A stretch of DNA of 64,000 bases from Rhodanobacter sp. GTDB taxonomy: Bacteria > Pseudomonadota > Gammaproteobacteria > Xanthomonadales > Rhodanobacteraceae. Location of the stretch: assembly GCA_004298015.1 (NCBI GenBank), contig SCSE01000061.1, positions 21,822-85,821 of the forward strand, in the 5' to 3' direction. A program made the position numbers and the translations under genes. A model generated the notes under the pieces. That model was not told where the DNA came from. It saw only the letters and a program-made list of their open reading frames with translations, and ran no database searches. Position 1 is the stretch's first letter; each line of letters starts with the position of its first letter. This document shows positions 29,544-38,055 of the stretch, piece by piece.

Positions 29544-30383
29544 TCAGTTGACCGACTGCAGCTGGATGCGATGCAGTCGCTCACGCGCCAGACTGGCGGC
29601 GCTGGAACCGGGGTACTTTGTGGTCACTTCCGTCAGCGTGGCCTTGGCCTTGTCCGTCTGTTTGAGTTCAAACTGGCAATAGCCGACCTTGAGCATGGCA
29701 TCGGGTACCTTTTCGCTCTGCGGAAACTGTTTGACAATCTGCTGGAACGATTGCAGAGCCACCTGATAATTCATCGTGACGTAATACGACTCACCCAGCC
29801 AATACCAGGCATTGGGCGTAAGTGCGTTGTCGGGATACTGCTTGATGAAGGTGCGAAAATCCCGCGAGGCCTGCGCATAACTGCCTGACTGCAAGGCCTT
29901 GAAAGCCACGTTGTAACTGCTTTGTGCCGCCGCCGCATCGCCACCACCGGCCACCGCACCGCTGGATGTCGCGCTGGCCGGACTCACTGAGGCAGCAACA
30001 GCGGGAGCCGAAGCCGTGGATGCAGGCACCGGGCCGCTCGCGGAAGATGTCGCTGAACCGCCCTTTTCGAGTCGGGCCAGACGTGAATCCAGGTCGACAT
30101 ACTGTGCCTTGCTCTTGTCCTCCAACTGCTGCAGATGATGCTGCAGTTCCTCGATACGTCCTTGCAACTGCTGCACCTGAGCGGTCAGTTGCTGCATCTG
30201 GTTGACCATGCCGATGGCACTTTGATCCTTGTTTTGCGCACGCTGTTCGAGCAGTGCAACACGATCGGCCAGACTCAAGCGCGAATTCTGTGCCCATGCC
30301 GGAAACGCGAACAGCATGGCGGCTGCGAGCGCAGCCGCCATGCTGAACCTGGCTATGAAACTGTCGGCCAGGTACTTCACCAT
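29544..30383 (-). CDS. cpoB: Tol-Pal coordinator CpoB (YbgF)
   Basis: Periplasmic protein that links Tol-Pal outer-membrane constriction to septal peptidoglycan synthesis. The start codon overlaps the pal stop (TAATG), giving 279 aa. It has a signal peptide ending AWA-Q, a coiled-coil trimerisation helix rich in Gln (about residues 35-95), an Ala/Ser/Pro linker, and C-terminal TPR repeats (ALQSGSYAQASRDF, WYWLGESYYVTMNY, MLKVGYCQFELKQ). It is the last tol-pal gene before queE. Confidence 0.92.
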   Translation of the reverse strand: MVKYLADSFIARFSMAAALAAAMLFAFPAWAQNSRLSLADRVALLEQRAQNKDQSAIGMVNQMQQLTAQVQQLQGRIEELQHHLQQLEDKSKAQYVDLDSRLARLEKGGSATSSASGPVPASTASAPAVAASVSPASATSSGAVAGGGDAAAAQSSYNVAFKALQSGSYAQASRDFRTFIKQYPDNALTPNAWYWLGESYYVTMNYQVALQSFQQIVKQFPQSEKVPDAMLKVGYCQFELKQTDKAKATLTEVTTKYPGSSAASLARERLHRIQLQSVN

Positions 30384-30898
30384 TATTGCGCCGTGTAGAC
30401 GATATCGACGCGACGGTTCTTGCTCCAGCAAGCCTCGTTGTGCTCACGGCATACCGGCTTTTCCTTGCCGTAGCTGATCACGCTGATCTGGCTGGCCGAA
30501 CCACCGGCAGCCTGCAACGCGCTGGAAACGGCATCGGCACGACGCTCACCGAGGCCGAGGTTGTACTCACGCGTACCACGCTCGTCGGTGTTGCCCTCGA
30601 GGCGCATCCGCGCCGTCGGGCGGTCCTGCAGGTACTTGGCATGGCAAGCGATGATCTGCTGGAACTCCGGCTTGATCTCGGTCTTGTTGAAATCGAAGTA
30701 CACGACACGCTGGCGCAGGCAGGCATCGGTATCGAGATCGGCCGGGGTGTACTTGCCGTTGGACACCGGTGGCGGGGTCTGGGCAACCGGAGCTTCCGGA
30801 GCCGGCGGCGGCGGTGGCGGCTTGACTTCCTTCTTGGTACATGCGGCCGCGCCAACACAGAGCAGGGCGACCAGGGCGACGCGTACGGTCTTATTCAT
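30383..30898 (-). CDS. pal: Peptidoglycan-associated lipoprotein
   Basis: Outer-membrane lipoprotein that tethers the outer membrane to peptidoglycan in the Tol-Pal system. 171 aa. The signal peptide ends in the lipobox GAAAC (Cys20), followed by a Lys/Pro-rich linker and an OmpA-like domain with YFDFNKTEI, the family's EGNTDERGTREYNLGLGERRA segment and ISYGKEKP. The 1-base overlap with cpoB implies coupling; 245 bases with a hairpin separate it from tolB, suggesting its own promoter as well. Confidence 0.95.
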   Translation of the reverse strand: MNKTVRVALVALLCVGAAACTKKEVKPPPPPPAPEAPVAQTPPPVSNGKYTPADLDTDACLRQRVVYFDFNKTEIKPEFQQIIACHAKYLQDRPTARMRLEGNTDERGTREYNLGLGERRADAVSSALQAAGGSASQISVISYGKEKPVCREHNEACWSKNRRVDIVYTAQ

Positions 30899-31108
30899 GG
30901 TGACGATCCTTACAAACGGGTTGAGTTCCGAACAAGCGATGACGACTACGGGACAGCCACGCCGGTTAACCGGCTGTTATTTCCACATATGAAAGGTCGC
31001 GAACGCGTGATACGACGCTCCCGACCTGACTGGCAATGAGGCAAAAAAACCCCACCGCCGCAAACCGAAACGCGCTGATGGCGCTGTTCGGGCCCGATCC
31101 CTGGGCAC

Positions 31109-31138
31109 CATGCAGCCGAAATTGCGAACGGCTGCATG
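31109..31138. other. Hairpin between tolB and pal
   Basis: Perfect 10-bp stem CATGCAGCCG / CGGCTGCATG with a 10-base loop immediately downstream of the tolB stop. Without a T-run it may act as a partial terminator or mRNA processing site that adjusts pal relative to tolB; T7 does occur about 80 bases further (31026-31032, minus strand). Confidence 0.5.
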
Positions 31139-31143
31139 GAAAT

Positions 31144-32475
31144 TCAATTTTGCCGATAGGGTCCCCACGCAGGCTCCCGCACATCACCGTCGGCAAGCAC
31201 GAGGCGTTGACGCACCAGTCCATCGTCGGAAACGGCATACAGCACTTCTCGACGCCCTTCGGTGGCGGAGTAGAGCAGCATGCTGGCATTCGGGGCAAAA
31301 CTCGGCGAGCCATCAAATGGGCCTGGCGAAATGAATCGCACTTGATTACCCAGACTTTTGTCCATGATGGCAATACGATACACGTTACCGTTGCCCTGCA
31401 CCATGGCGATTTGCTTGCCGTCATAACTTACCGCGGCATCGGCGTTGTTCTGCCCCTGGAAAGTGATGCGCTGGGCGGTCCCGCCGGTGGATGGAATCTG
31501 GTAAATCTGCGGCTGACCCGAGCGGTCCGAGGTGAAATAGATGCTCTTGCCATCCGGAGCCCACACCGGCTCGGTGTCGATGGCGAGATTGTGCGTCAAT
31601 CGGGTCTCCTTGTGAGTGGCCAGATCGAGCACGAAAATCTCCAAATTGCCCACGTAGGACAGCGCCACCGCAAGCTTGGTACCGTCTGGCGACCATGCCG
31701 GGGCCCCATTGATACCCTTGGCATGGGCTTCGACCAGCTGCCGCGAGCCGGTGATGATGTTCTGCACGTAGATCGCCGAATTGCCGCTCTCGAACGAGAC
31801 GTAGGCGATCTTCTTGCCGTCCGGCGACCATCTCGGCGAAAGCAGTGACTCCTTGGAACGCGCCACCACCTGCGGGTTGTAGCCGTCCGAGTCGGCCACG
31901 ATCAGCGAATATGTCGTGTTGTTGCCCAGGCCCACCGCCGTGATATAGGCGATGCGCGTCCAGAACGCACCGCGTACCCCGGTAATCTTCTGGTAAATGA
32001 TGTCGGCAATCTGGTGCGCCACGCTGCGCAGGTCGCCTACCGGTACCGGGGGCATCGCCTGGTGCAGCAGGCTCTGCTGTTTGTTCACGTCCCACAGCTC
32101 GTACTCGACCTGCACCATGCCGTTGCCGGCGTCCTTGACGTTACCCACCACGATGTAATCCTGCTTGAGCAGGCGCCAGGTGGCGAACTTGATCTCGGAC
32201 CCCTTGGACGGGGACTCCACGATGTCGCTCCTGGCCAGCGAACGAAACTTGCCGGAGCGGTTGAAATCATTGCGCATGACATCGGCCACATCGGTCGGCA
32301 AGGGCGTGCCGCCCTGCTGGGCGAATGGCACCACCACGATCGGCGTGGCGGTCTTGAGGCCGCCAACGATGTCCACATTCAACGACTGGGCGGCCAGCGG
32401 TCCGGCAAACAGACCGGCAACGACGAGCAGGACCAGGGCGAGGCTTGAGCTGAGTTTGCGCGTGGGCTTGATCAT
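31144..32475 (-). CDS. tolB: Tol-Pal beta-propeller protein TolB
   Basis: Periplasmic component of Tol-Pal that contacts Pal and is released by TolA energisation. 443 aa. A signal peptide (MIKPTRKLSSSLALVLLVVAG..., cleavage near AAQ-S) precedes the N-terminal alpha/beta domain and a six-bladed propeller with repeated PRWSPDGKKIAYVS, PAWSPDGTKLAVAL and PVWAPDGKSIYFTSD motifs. Its ATG overlaps the tolA stop by four bases (ATGA). Confidence 0.96.
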   Translation of the reverse strand: MIKPTRKLSSSLALVLLVVAGLFAGPLAAQSLNVDIVGGLKTATPIVVVPFAQQGGTPLPTDVADVMRNDFNRSGKFRSLARSDIVESPSKGSEIKFATWRLLKQDYIVVGNVKDAGNGMVQVEYELWDVNKQQSLLHQAMPPVPVGDLRSVAHQIADIIYQKITGVRGAFWTRIAYITAVGLGNNTTYSLIVADSDGYNPQVVARSKESLLSPRWSPDGKKIAYVSFESGNSAIYVQNIITGSRQLVEAHAKGINGAPAWSPDGTKLAVALSYVGNLEIFVLDLATHKETRLTHNLAIDTEPVWAPDGKSIYFTSDRSGQPQIYQIPSTGGTAQRITFQGQNNADAAVSYDGKQIAMVQGNGNVYRIAIMDKSLGNQVRFISPGPFDGSPSFAPNASMLLYSATEGRREVLYAVSDDGLVRQRLVLADGDVREPAWGPYRQN

Positions 32476-33407
32476 TTCGGCCTGAAGGTTAGGTTGATTT
32501 CGCGACTGAACACTTTCTCAAAGCCCTTGTACGGCAGGGTCTTGGTCCGCAGCACGGCATTTTCGAGTGACCGCTTTCCCGCATCGTCGTAAGGGCACCC
32601 GGCATCGACCTTGGCACTCATGACATCGCCGCCCGGCAACTGCACCACATGCACCACGCAGGCAACATCCGGCATATTATCCGGACGCAGCCAGTTCGGT
32701 GTGACCGCATTCTGAATGGCCGCCTGATATTGCCCCATCAAGCCAGTGTCTGCGCCATTAGTGCCACTTTGACGTTGCGCCGCCTTGGGCAAGTCAGGCT
32801 GCCCATTGGCCTTGGCATCCTTCAGGTCCGCCATTTGCTGTTTCGCCTGCCGGGCCCGGTTGTCCAGCTTCCGGGTCTGGGCGGCGGCGGCATCCATCTT
32901 GGCAAACATTTCATCGAGCTGTTTCTGCTTTTTGGCCCTGGCGGCCTGCGCATCCAGCTCGGACTGCCGTTGCCGCTGCTTTTCCTTCTGCAGCTTCCTG
33001 GCGTCCTCAGCCTTCTGCAAGGCATCGGCCACCACCCGCTCCTGATCCACGATATCGGGGTGCTCCGGCGGTGGCGGCAGGGTCTTGATCTTCGGCGCCT
33101 CCACGGCGGGCACCGCGGGCGTCACGGTGGGTGGCGGCGGCATACTGTCCGGCACCGGCCGCGCCTTGCTGGCCTTCGGTGGCGGGCTGCCGGTGGGGCC
33201 GATCAGCGTCGCCTGAATAATCTGACCCGGCAACTCGAGTGGACGTGAACAGGTGATCGGATTCAGCCAGGCCGGCAAACCCAGGGCATCGAAGAATTTC
33301 TCATAGCTGGAGCACGGCAGGATCGCGAGGAAGAGAAACCCCACGATACCTACATGCAGAATGGCGGAAAGTACGACCGCCCTCGGCGTCGCCTTACTTT
33401 CGTCCAT
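32472..33407 (-). CDS. tolA: Tol-Pal energy-transducing protein TolA
   Basis: Inner-membrane anchored rod that spans the periplasm. 311 aa. One N-terminal transmembrane segment (VVLSAILHVGIVGFLFLAIL), a Pro-rich stretch, then a long Lys/Gln/Ala helix (about residues 120-200, e.g. KAEDARKLQKEKQRQRQSE), and a C-terminal TonB/TolA-like domain with TPNWLRPDNMP...VHVVQLPGGDV. It overlaps tolR by 14 bases and tolB by 4. It is somewhat shorter than E. coli TolA because of a shorter helix. Confidence 0.94.
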   Translation of the reverse strand: MDESKATPRAVVLSAILHVGIVGFLFLAILPCSSYEKFFDALGLPAWLNPITCSRPLELPGQIIQATLIGPTGSPPPKASKARPVPDSMPPPPTVTPAVPAVEAPKIKTLPPPPEHPDIVDQERVVADALQKAEDARKLQKEKQRQRQSELDAQAARAKKQKQLDEMFAKMDAAAAQTRKLDNRARQAKQQMADLKDAKANGQPDLPKAAQRQSGTNGADTGLMGQYQAAIQNAVTPNWLRPDNMPDVACVVHVVQLPGGDVMSAKVDAGCPYDDAGKRSLENAVLRTKTLPYKGFEKVFSREINLTFRPK

Positions 33408-33861
33408 GGGTCGTGCCCGTGCCCGGACCGGCCGACGTGTCGGGCTGGCCCATCAAGCCGACCTTGGCGACACCCGCCTGCTGCAGGTCGGCCAGCACCT
33501 TGAACACGCCGCCGTAACTGCCGCGCTTGTCGCCGCCGACCAGTACGCTGACTTCGGGGTTGACGCGCACGAACGCGCCCACCTTGGCCTTCAACGTCGC
33601 CTCATCGACCCGCTCCTTCTTGGACCCGCTCAAGGTCAGGTACAGCGTACCGTCCTGCTGCACCGAGATCAGCACCGGGTCCTTCTTCTGCTGCAACGAT
33701 TTCGCGTTGGCCTGCGGCAGCTGCACATCCACGCTGGAGTTGAGCATCGGCGTGGTGACCATGAAGATGATCAGCAACACCAGCATCACGTCGATATAAG
33801 GTACGACGTTGATCTCGGATTTGAGCTTGTAGCGTTTCTGGCGACGGTTCGGAGTTCGCAT
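33394..33861 (-). CDS. tolR: Tol-Pal proton-channel protein TolR
   Basis: ExbD/TolR family, 155 aa. A single transmembrane helix near residues 17-37 (INVVPYIDVMLVLLIIFMV) contains the essential aspartate, followed by a periplasmic domain. With TolQ it forms the proton-driven stator that energises TolA. It lies 14 bases downstream of tolQ and overlaps tolA. Confidence 0.95.
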   Translation of the reverse strand: MRTPNRRQKRYKLKSEINVVPYIDVMLVLLIIFMVTTPMLNSSVDVQLPQANAKSLQQKKDPVLISVQQDGTLYLTLSGSKKERVDEATLKAKVGAFVRVNPEVSVLVGGDKRGSYGGVFKVLADLQQAGVAKVGLMGQPDTSAGPGTGTTHGRK

Positions 33862-33875
33862 GGCGGCAGCCTCGC

Positions 33876-34562
33876 TCAGGCCACGTCGTCAGACTGGATC
33901 TGCCGCTGCAGCACCGAGGAAAACTCTTCCTGGAACACGTCATAGCGCGACGCCACACGCTCGACCTTGTTGGCATAGCGGTTGTACGCCCATTGCGCAG
34001 GAATCGCCGCAAACAGACCCATGGCGGTAGCGATCAGCGCCTCGGAGATGTGCGGCGCCACCACCGCGATGGTCACGTCCTTCATCTCGCCCAGCCCCTG
34101 AAACGCGCCCATGATGCCCCATACGGTGCCGAACAAACCCACGTAGGGACTGATCGAACCGACATTGGCGAGAAACTCCAGATTGCGTTCAAGCAGGCCG
34201 ATCTCGCGGGTGACGGCAACCCGCATCGCCCGTTCCGACCCTTCGATCACGCTGCGTACGTCGTGGGTCTTGCGCTGCCGCTGGCGGGCAAATTCGCGGA
34301 AGCCGGACTCGAAGATGTTTTCGATCCCGCCGTTGTCGGCGCCACGATTGCTGACCTCGCGGAACAACTGGGCCAGATCGCCGCCTGACCAGAAACGCTC
34401 CTCGAAGGCCTCGGCATCCTCCATCGCCGCCTTGGTCTGCGAATACTTGCGGATGATGATGACCCACGACAGGAAGGAGAACACCAGCAGCACCAGCAAT
34501 ACCAGCTTGACCGGCCAGCTCGAATCCGCGATCAGCGAGAAAATATTCAGTCCACCGTTCAT
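33876..34562 (-). CDS. tolQ: Tol-Pal proton-channel protein TolQ
   Basis: MotA/TolQ/ExbB family, 228 aa with three transmembrane segments (VKLVLLVLLVFSFLSWVIII near the N-terminus; FLANVGSISPYVGLFGTVWG; APHISEALIATAMGLFAAIPA). The start at 34562 (MNGGLNIFSL) is taken because it places the first helix at a normal position; an in-frame extension to 34679 overlaps ybgC. It pairs with TolR. Confidence 0.95.
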   Translation of the reverse strand: MNGGLNIFSLIADSSWPVKLVLLVLLVFSFLSWVIIIRKYSQTKAAMEDAEAFEERFWSGGDLAQLFREVSNRGADNGGIENIFESGFREFARQRQRKTHDVRSVIEGSERAMRVAVTREIGLLERNLEFLANVGSISPYVGLFGTVWGIMGAFQGLGEMKDVTIAVVAPHISEALIATAMGLFAAIPAQWAYNRYANKVERVASRYDVFQEEFSSVLQRQIQSDDVA

Positions 34563-34611
34563 TGCTTGAAGGTTCTCCGCCAGTCGGCTGGTTGTCTTGG
34601 GGCAGCTTGTC

Positions 34612-35031
34612 TCAAGAGGCCGGTTCCGCGAACAGATCGGGCGGAATCGGTACTGCACGCATGCGTTGCACGTCCACACACGCCACGCGCACCACGGCGC
34701 GGATCAGGCAACTGCCATCCGCTCGCGATATCGTCTGGGTGAACAGGATACTGGCTGCACGCCGTTCTTTGACCGCGACTGTCACCAGCAGTTCATCATC
34801 CAGCAGGGCAGCGCGCAGAAAGTCGATCTGCATTTCCCGCACCAGGAACGCCAGACCGGTACTCTGCTTGAGCGACGACTGGTCGATACCCAGCTCGCGC
34901 AGCCATTCACTGCGCGCGCGTTCGAGGAATCGCAGGTAGCTGGCGTGATAGACCACGCCGCCAGCGTCGGTATCTTCCCAGTACACCCGCACCGGCCATC
35001 GAAACGGTGGTTTGGCGACTGCTTCAGACAT
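34612..35031 (-). CDS. ybgC: Tol-Pal-associated acyl-CoA thioesterase YbgC
   Basis: Hot-dog-fold thioesterase, about 139 aa, usually the first gene of the tol-pal cluster. The conserved catalytic segment [25 protein letters not shown] (split here: [12 protein letters not shown] then [14 protein letters not shown]) contains the aspartate. The ATG at 35031 overlaps the ruvB stop by 8 bases; an ATG at 35046 is an alternative. Its exact acyl-CoA substrate is not evident. Confidence 0.93.
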   Translation of the reverse strand: MSEAVAKPPFRWPVRVYWEDTDAGGVVYHASYLRFLERARSEWLRELGIDQSSLKQSTGLAFLVREMQIDFLRAALLDDELLVTVAVKERRAASILFTQTISRADGSCLIRAVVRVACVDVQRMRAVPIPPDLFAEPAS

Positions 35032-36073
35032 CGTCGGCACCGGCATTGAACAGGTCGGCCGGCTGCGGCTGGCGTGGCGGCGGGACCAATCCCAGATGGC
35101 GCCACCCTTTGGCGCTGACCATGCGCCCGCGCGCGGTGCGGATCAGATAGCCCTGCTGGATCAGGTAAGGCTCGACCACATCCTCCAGCGTGCCGCGATC
35201 CTCGCTCAGCGCGGCGGCCAGCGATTCGACCCCGACCGGGCCACCGTCGAAATTCTCGATGATGATGCCGAGCATGCGCCGGTCCAGTTCGTCGAAACCC
35301 TGTGGATCGATCTTCAGCATGTCCAGCGCAGCCTGTGCCACCGGCAGGGTGATCTCGCCCCCTGCGCGCACTTCGGCATAGTCGCGCACCCGGCGCAGCA
35401 GGCGATTGGCGATGCGTGGTGTGCCGCGAGCGCGTCGAGCGATTTCCTGCGCCCCCTCCGGCACGCACGCAATATCGAGGATACGTGCGGCCCGACGCAC
35501 GATCGCCGCAAGCTCGTCAGTGGTATAGAACTCCAGCCGCTGCACAATCCCGAACCGGTCGCGCAGCGGCGCGGTGAGCATGCCGGCGCGGGTCGTCGCC
35601 CCGATCAGCGTGAACGGCGGCAGATCGAGCTTGATCGAGCGCGCGGCCGGCCCCTCGCCGATCATGATATCGATCTGGAAATCCTCCATCGCCGGATACA
35701 GCACTTCCTCGACCACCGGCGACAGTCGATGGATCTCGTCGACGAACAGCACGTCGTTCGGTTGCAGATTGGTCAGCAACGCAGCCAGATCGCCGGCGCG
35801 CTCCAGTACCGGTCCGGAGGTGGAGCGCAGGTTGACTCCCAGCTCATTGGCGATCACATGGCTCAGCGTGGTCTTGCCCAACCCCGGCGGACCGAAGATC
35901 AGCACATGATCCATCGCCCCGGCGCGCTTTCTCGCCGCCTCGATATAGATCGACAACTGCTCGCGCACCGCCTGCTGCCCCAGGTATTCGGCAAGCCGCC
36001 GTGGGCGAATCGTGGCTTCCAGCTCGGCGTCGTCCAGTTGGGCGGCCGCCGCAATGATACGGGATTCGGTCAT
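35024..36073 (-). CDS. ruvB: Holliday junction branch-migration helicase RuvB
   Basis: AAA+ motor of RuvAB, 349 aa. Walker A is [10 protein letters not shown], Walker [10 protein letters not shown], sensor 1 GATTRAGML and the arginine-finger area follows; the C-terminal winged helix includes [17 protein letters not shown]. It is separated from ruvA/ruvC by two kup genes, and overlaps ybgC. Confidence 0.97.
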   Translation of the reverse strand: MTESRIIAAAAQLDDAELEATIRPRRLAEYLGQQAVREQLSIYIEAARKRAGAMDHVLIFGPPGLGKTTLSHVIANELGVNLRSTSGPVLERAGDLAALLTNLQPNDVLFVDEIHRLSPVVEEVLYPAMEDFQIDIMIGEGPAARSIKLDLPPFTLIGATTRAGMLTAPLRDRFGIVQRLEFYTTDELAAIVRRAARILDIACVPEGAQEIARRARGTPRIANRLLRRVRDYAEVRAGGEITLPVAQAALDMLKIDPQGFDELDRRMLGIIIENFDGGPVGVESLAAALSEDRGTLEDVVEPYLIQQGYLIRTARGRMVSAKGWRHLGLVPPPRQPQPADLFNAGADDV

Positions 36074-36106
36074 GGGCGGATTATGGCAGGCAAGACCCGC
36101 ATGTCG

Positions 36107-37996
36107 TCAGATCGCCACCTGCGTGCCCAGCTCGATCAGCCGGTTACCGGGGATCTGGAAGAACGCGGTGGCCGGCATCGCGTTGCGCGAGAGGATCACA
36201 AACAGCTTGTCGCGCCACAAGGCCATGCCGGGGCGACGCTTGTCGGCGATCACGGTTTCACGCGACAGGAAGAATGTCGTGTCCATCATGTCGAAACCCA
36301 GTCCTGCGGCGGCACACTGTGAGAGCGCCAGCGGAACATCCGGATCCTCGGCAAAGCCGAAACGTAACTCCAGACCGTAGAATTCGCCGCCCAGGGTGGT
36401 TATCCGAATCCGTTCGTCGAGCTCGGCCGTCGGGGTTTCCAGCATCTCCACCGTCAGCAACACATTGCGCTCGTGCAGCACCTTGTTGTGCTTGAGGTTG
36501 TGCAGCAGCGCATGCGGCACCGCGTGCTGGCTCGCGGTAAGGAAAATCGCCGTGCCCGGCACCCGCACCGGCGGATGCTCGCCGATGCTTTCGATAAACG
36601 GCGCCAGCGCCAGCCCGCCCTGCTTGATTTCCCGCATCACCAACTCACGGCCGCGCCGCCAGGTCGTCATCATGACGAACAGCAGCACGCCCAGTACCAG
36701 CGGAAACCAGCCGCCATGGGCGATCTTCAGCACATTGGCGCCGAAGAAGGCCAGGTCAACGGTCAGCAGCAAGCTGCCGACCACCACCACCGCCGCCCAG
36801 TGCCAGTGCCAGTGCTTGCGCGCCACCACCAGCGCCAGCAAGGTGGTCATGATCATCGTGCCGGTCACGGCGATACCGTACGCCGCGCCCAGCTGGGCCG
36901 AGCTCTGAAACCCCAGCACCGCACCGAACACCATCACCATCAACAAGCGGTTGACCCAGGGCACAAACACCTGGCCGGACATCTCGCGCGAGGTATGCAC
37001 CACCGCCATGCGTGGCGAATAACCCAGCGACATCGCCTCGCGGGTCATCGAAAAAGCGCCGGAAATAACCGCCTGTGAGGCGATCACTGCAGCCGCCGCC
37101 GACAGCACGATCATCGGGTATAGCAATGGCGGTGGCACCAGCAGGTAGAACGGGCTTTCGATCGCCGCCGGATCGATCAACAGCAAGGCGCCCTGGCCGA
37201 AATAGTTCACCAGCAGCGCCGGCAGCACGAACCCGAACCAGGCCACGCGTATCGGCTTCTTGCCGAAGTGGCCCATGTCGGCATACAGCGCTTCGGCACC
37301 GGTCAACGCCAGCACCACGCCGCCCAACGCAATGAACGCGTGATAGCCGTGGCTGAGGAAGAACTGCACGGCATACCAGGGGTTCAAGGCATACAGCACC
37401 TGCGGATGCCGAGCTATCTGGCGCGCCCCCAGCACCGCCAATACCACAAACCAGGTCACCATAACCGGCGCAAAGGCCTTGCCCACCGCATGCGTGCCAT
37501 AGCGCTGCAGCGCGAAGATGCCGAACAGGATCAGCAGCGAGATCACCACCACGTACGGCGCCAGACCGGGTTCGGCAATCCGCAAGCCCTCGACCGCCCC
37601 CAGCACCGAGATCGCCGGGGTAATCACCCCGTCCCCGTAGAACAACGCGGCACCGAAAATGCCGATCACCGCCAGCAACCAGCGCGCCCGCGCCGAGCCC
37701 CCAAGCGAACGCTGTGCCAGCGCCATCAAAGCCATGATGCCGCCCTCGCCCTTGTTGTCGGCGCGCATCACGAAGGTCACGTATTTCAGCGACACCACGA
37801 TCATCAACGACCAGAAGATCAGCGAAAGCACGCCCAGCACCGCGGCCGGCGAAGGCGTCATGCCATGTGTCCCCAGGGTTTCCTTCATGGTGTACAGCGG
37901 GCTGGTGCCGATATCGCCGAACACGATGCCGATGGCGCCCAGCGCAAGCGCCGTCAGGCGGGACGGTTTGCCGTTACTGCTGTCGGGCGTGGTCAT
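36107..37996 (-). CDS. kup: Kup-family potassium uptake protein (copy 1)
   Basis: Low-affinity K+/H+ symporter of the inner membrane, 629 aa. The N-terminal GAIGIVFGDIGTSPLYT is the family signature, about 12 transmembrane helices follow, and a cytoplasmic C-terminal domain ends FFQIPGNRLIELGTQVAI. It is the downstream member of a tandem pair whose residues match over long stretches (e.g. LALAPFIESIGEHPPVRVPGTAIFLTA against LALAPFIENMTEHPPLRVPGTAVFLTA, in pieces), so the pair arose by duplication. Confidence 0.94.
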   Translation of the reverse strand: MTTPDSSNGKPSRLTALALGAIGIVFGDIGTSPLYTMKETLGTHGMTPSPAAVLGVLSLIFWSLMIVVSLKYVTFVMRADNKGEGGIMALMALAQRSLGGSARARWLLAVIGIFGAALFYGDGVITPAISVLGAVEGLRIAEPGLAPYVVVISLLILFGIFALQRYGTHAVGKAFAPVMVTWFVVLAVLGARQIARHPQVLYALNPWYAVQFFLSHGYHAFIALGGVVLALTGAEALYADMGHFGKKPIRVAWFGFVLPALLVNYFGQGALLLIDPAAIESPFYLLVPPPLLYPMIVLSAAAAVIASQAVISGAFSMTREAMSLGYSPRMAVVHTSREMSGQVFVPWVNRLLMVMVFGAVLGFQSSAQLGAAYGIAVTGTMIMTTLLALVVARKHWHWHWAAVVVVGSLLLTVDLAFFGANVLKIAHGGWFPLVLGVLLFVMMTTWRRGRELVMREIKQGGLALAPFIESIGEHPPVRVPGTAIFLTASQHAVPHALLHNLKHNKVLHERNVLLTVEMLETPTAELDERIRITTLGGEFYGLELRFGFAEDPDVPLALSQCAAAGLGFDMMDTTFFLSRETVIADKRRPGMALWRDKLFVILSRNAMPATAFFQIPGNRLIELGTQVAI

Positions 37997-38055
37997 TTCC
38001 GGATAGCTTCAAGTGGGAATGGGCGGGGTCAGCACTGATATCGGCGGGGCACGGT

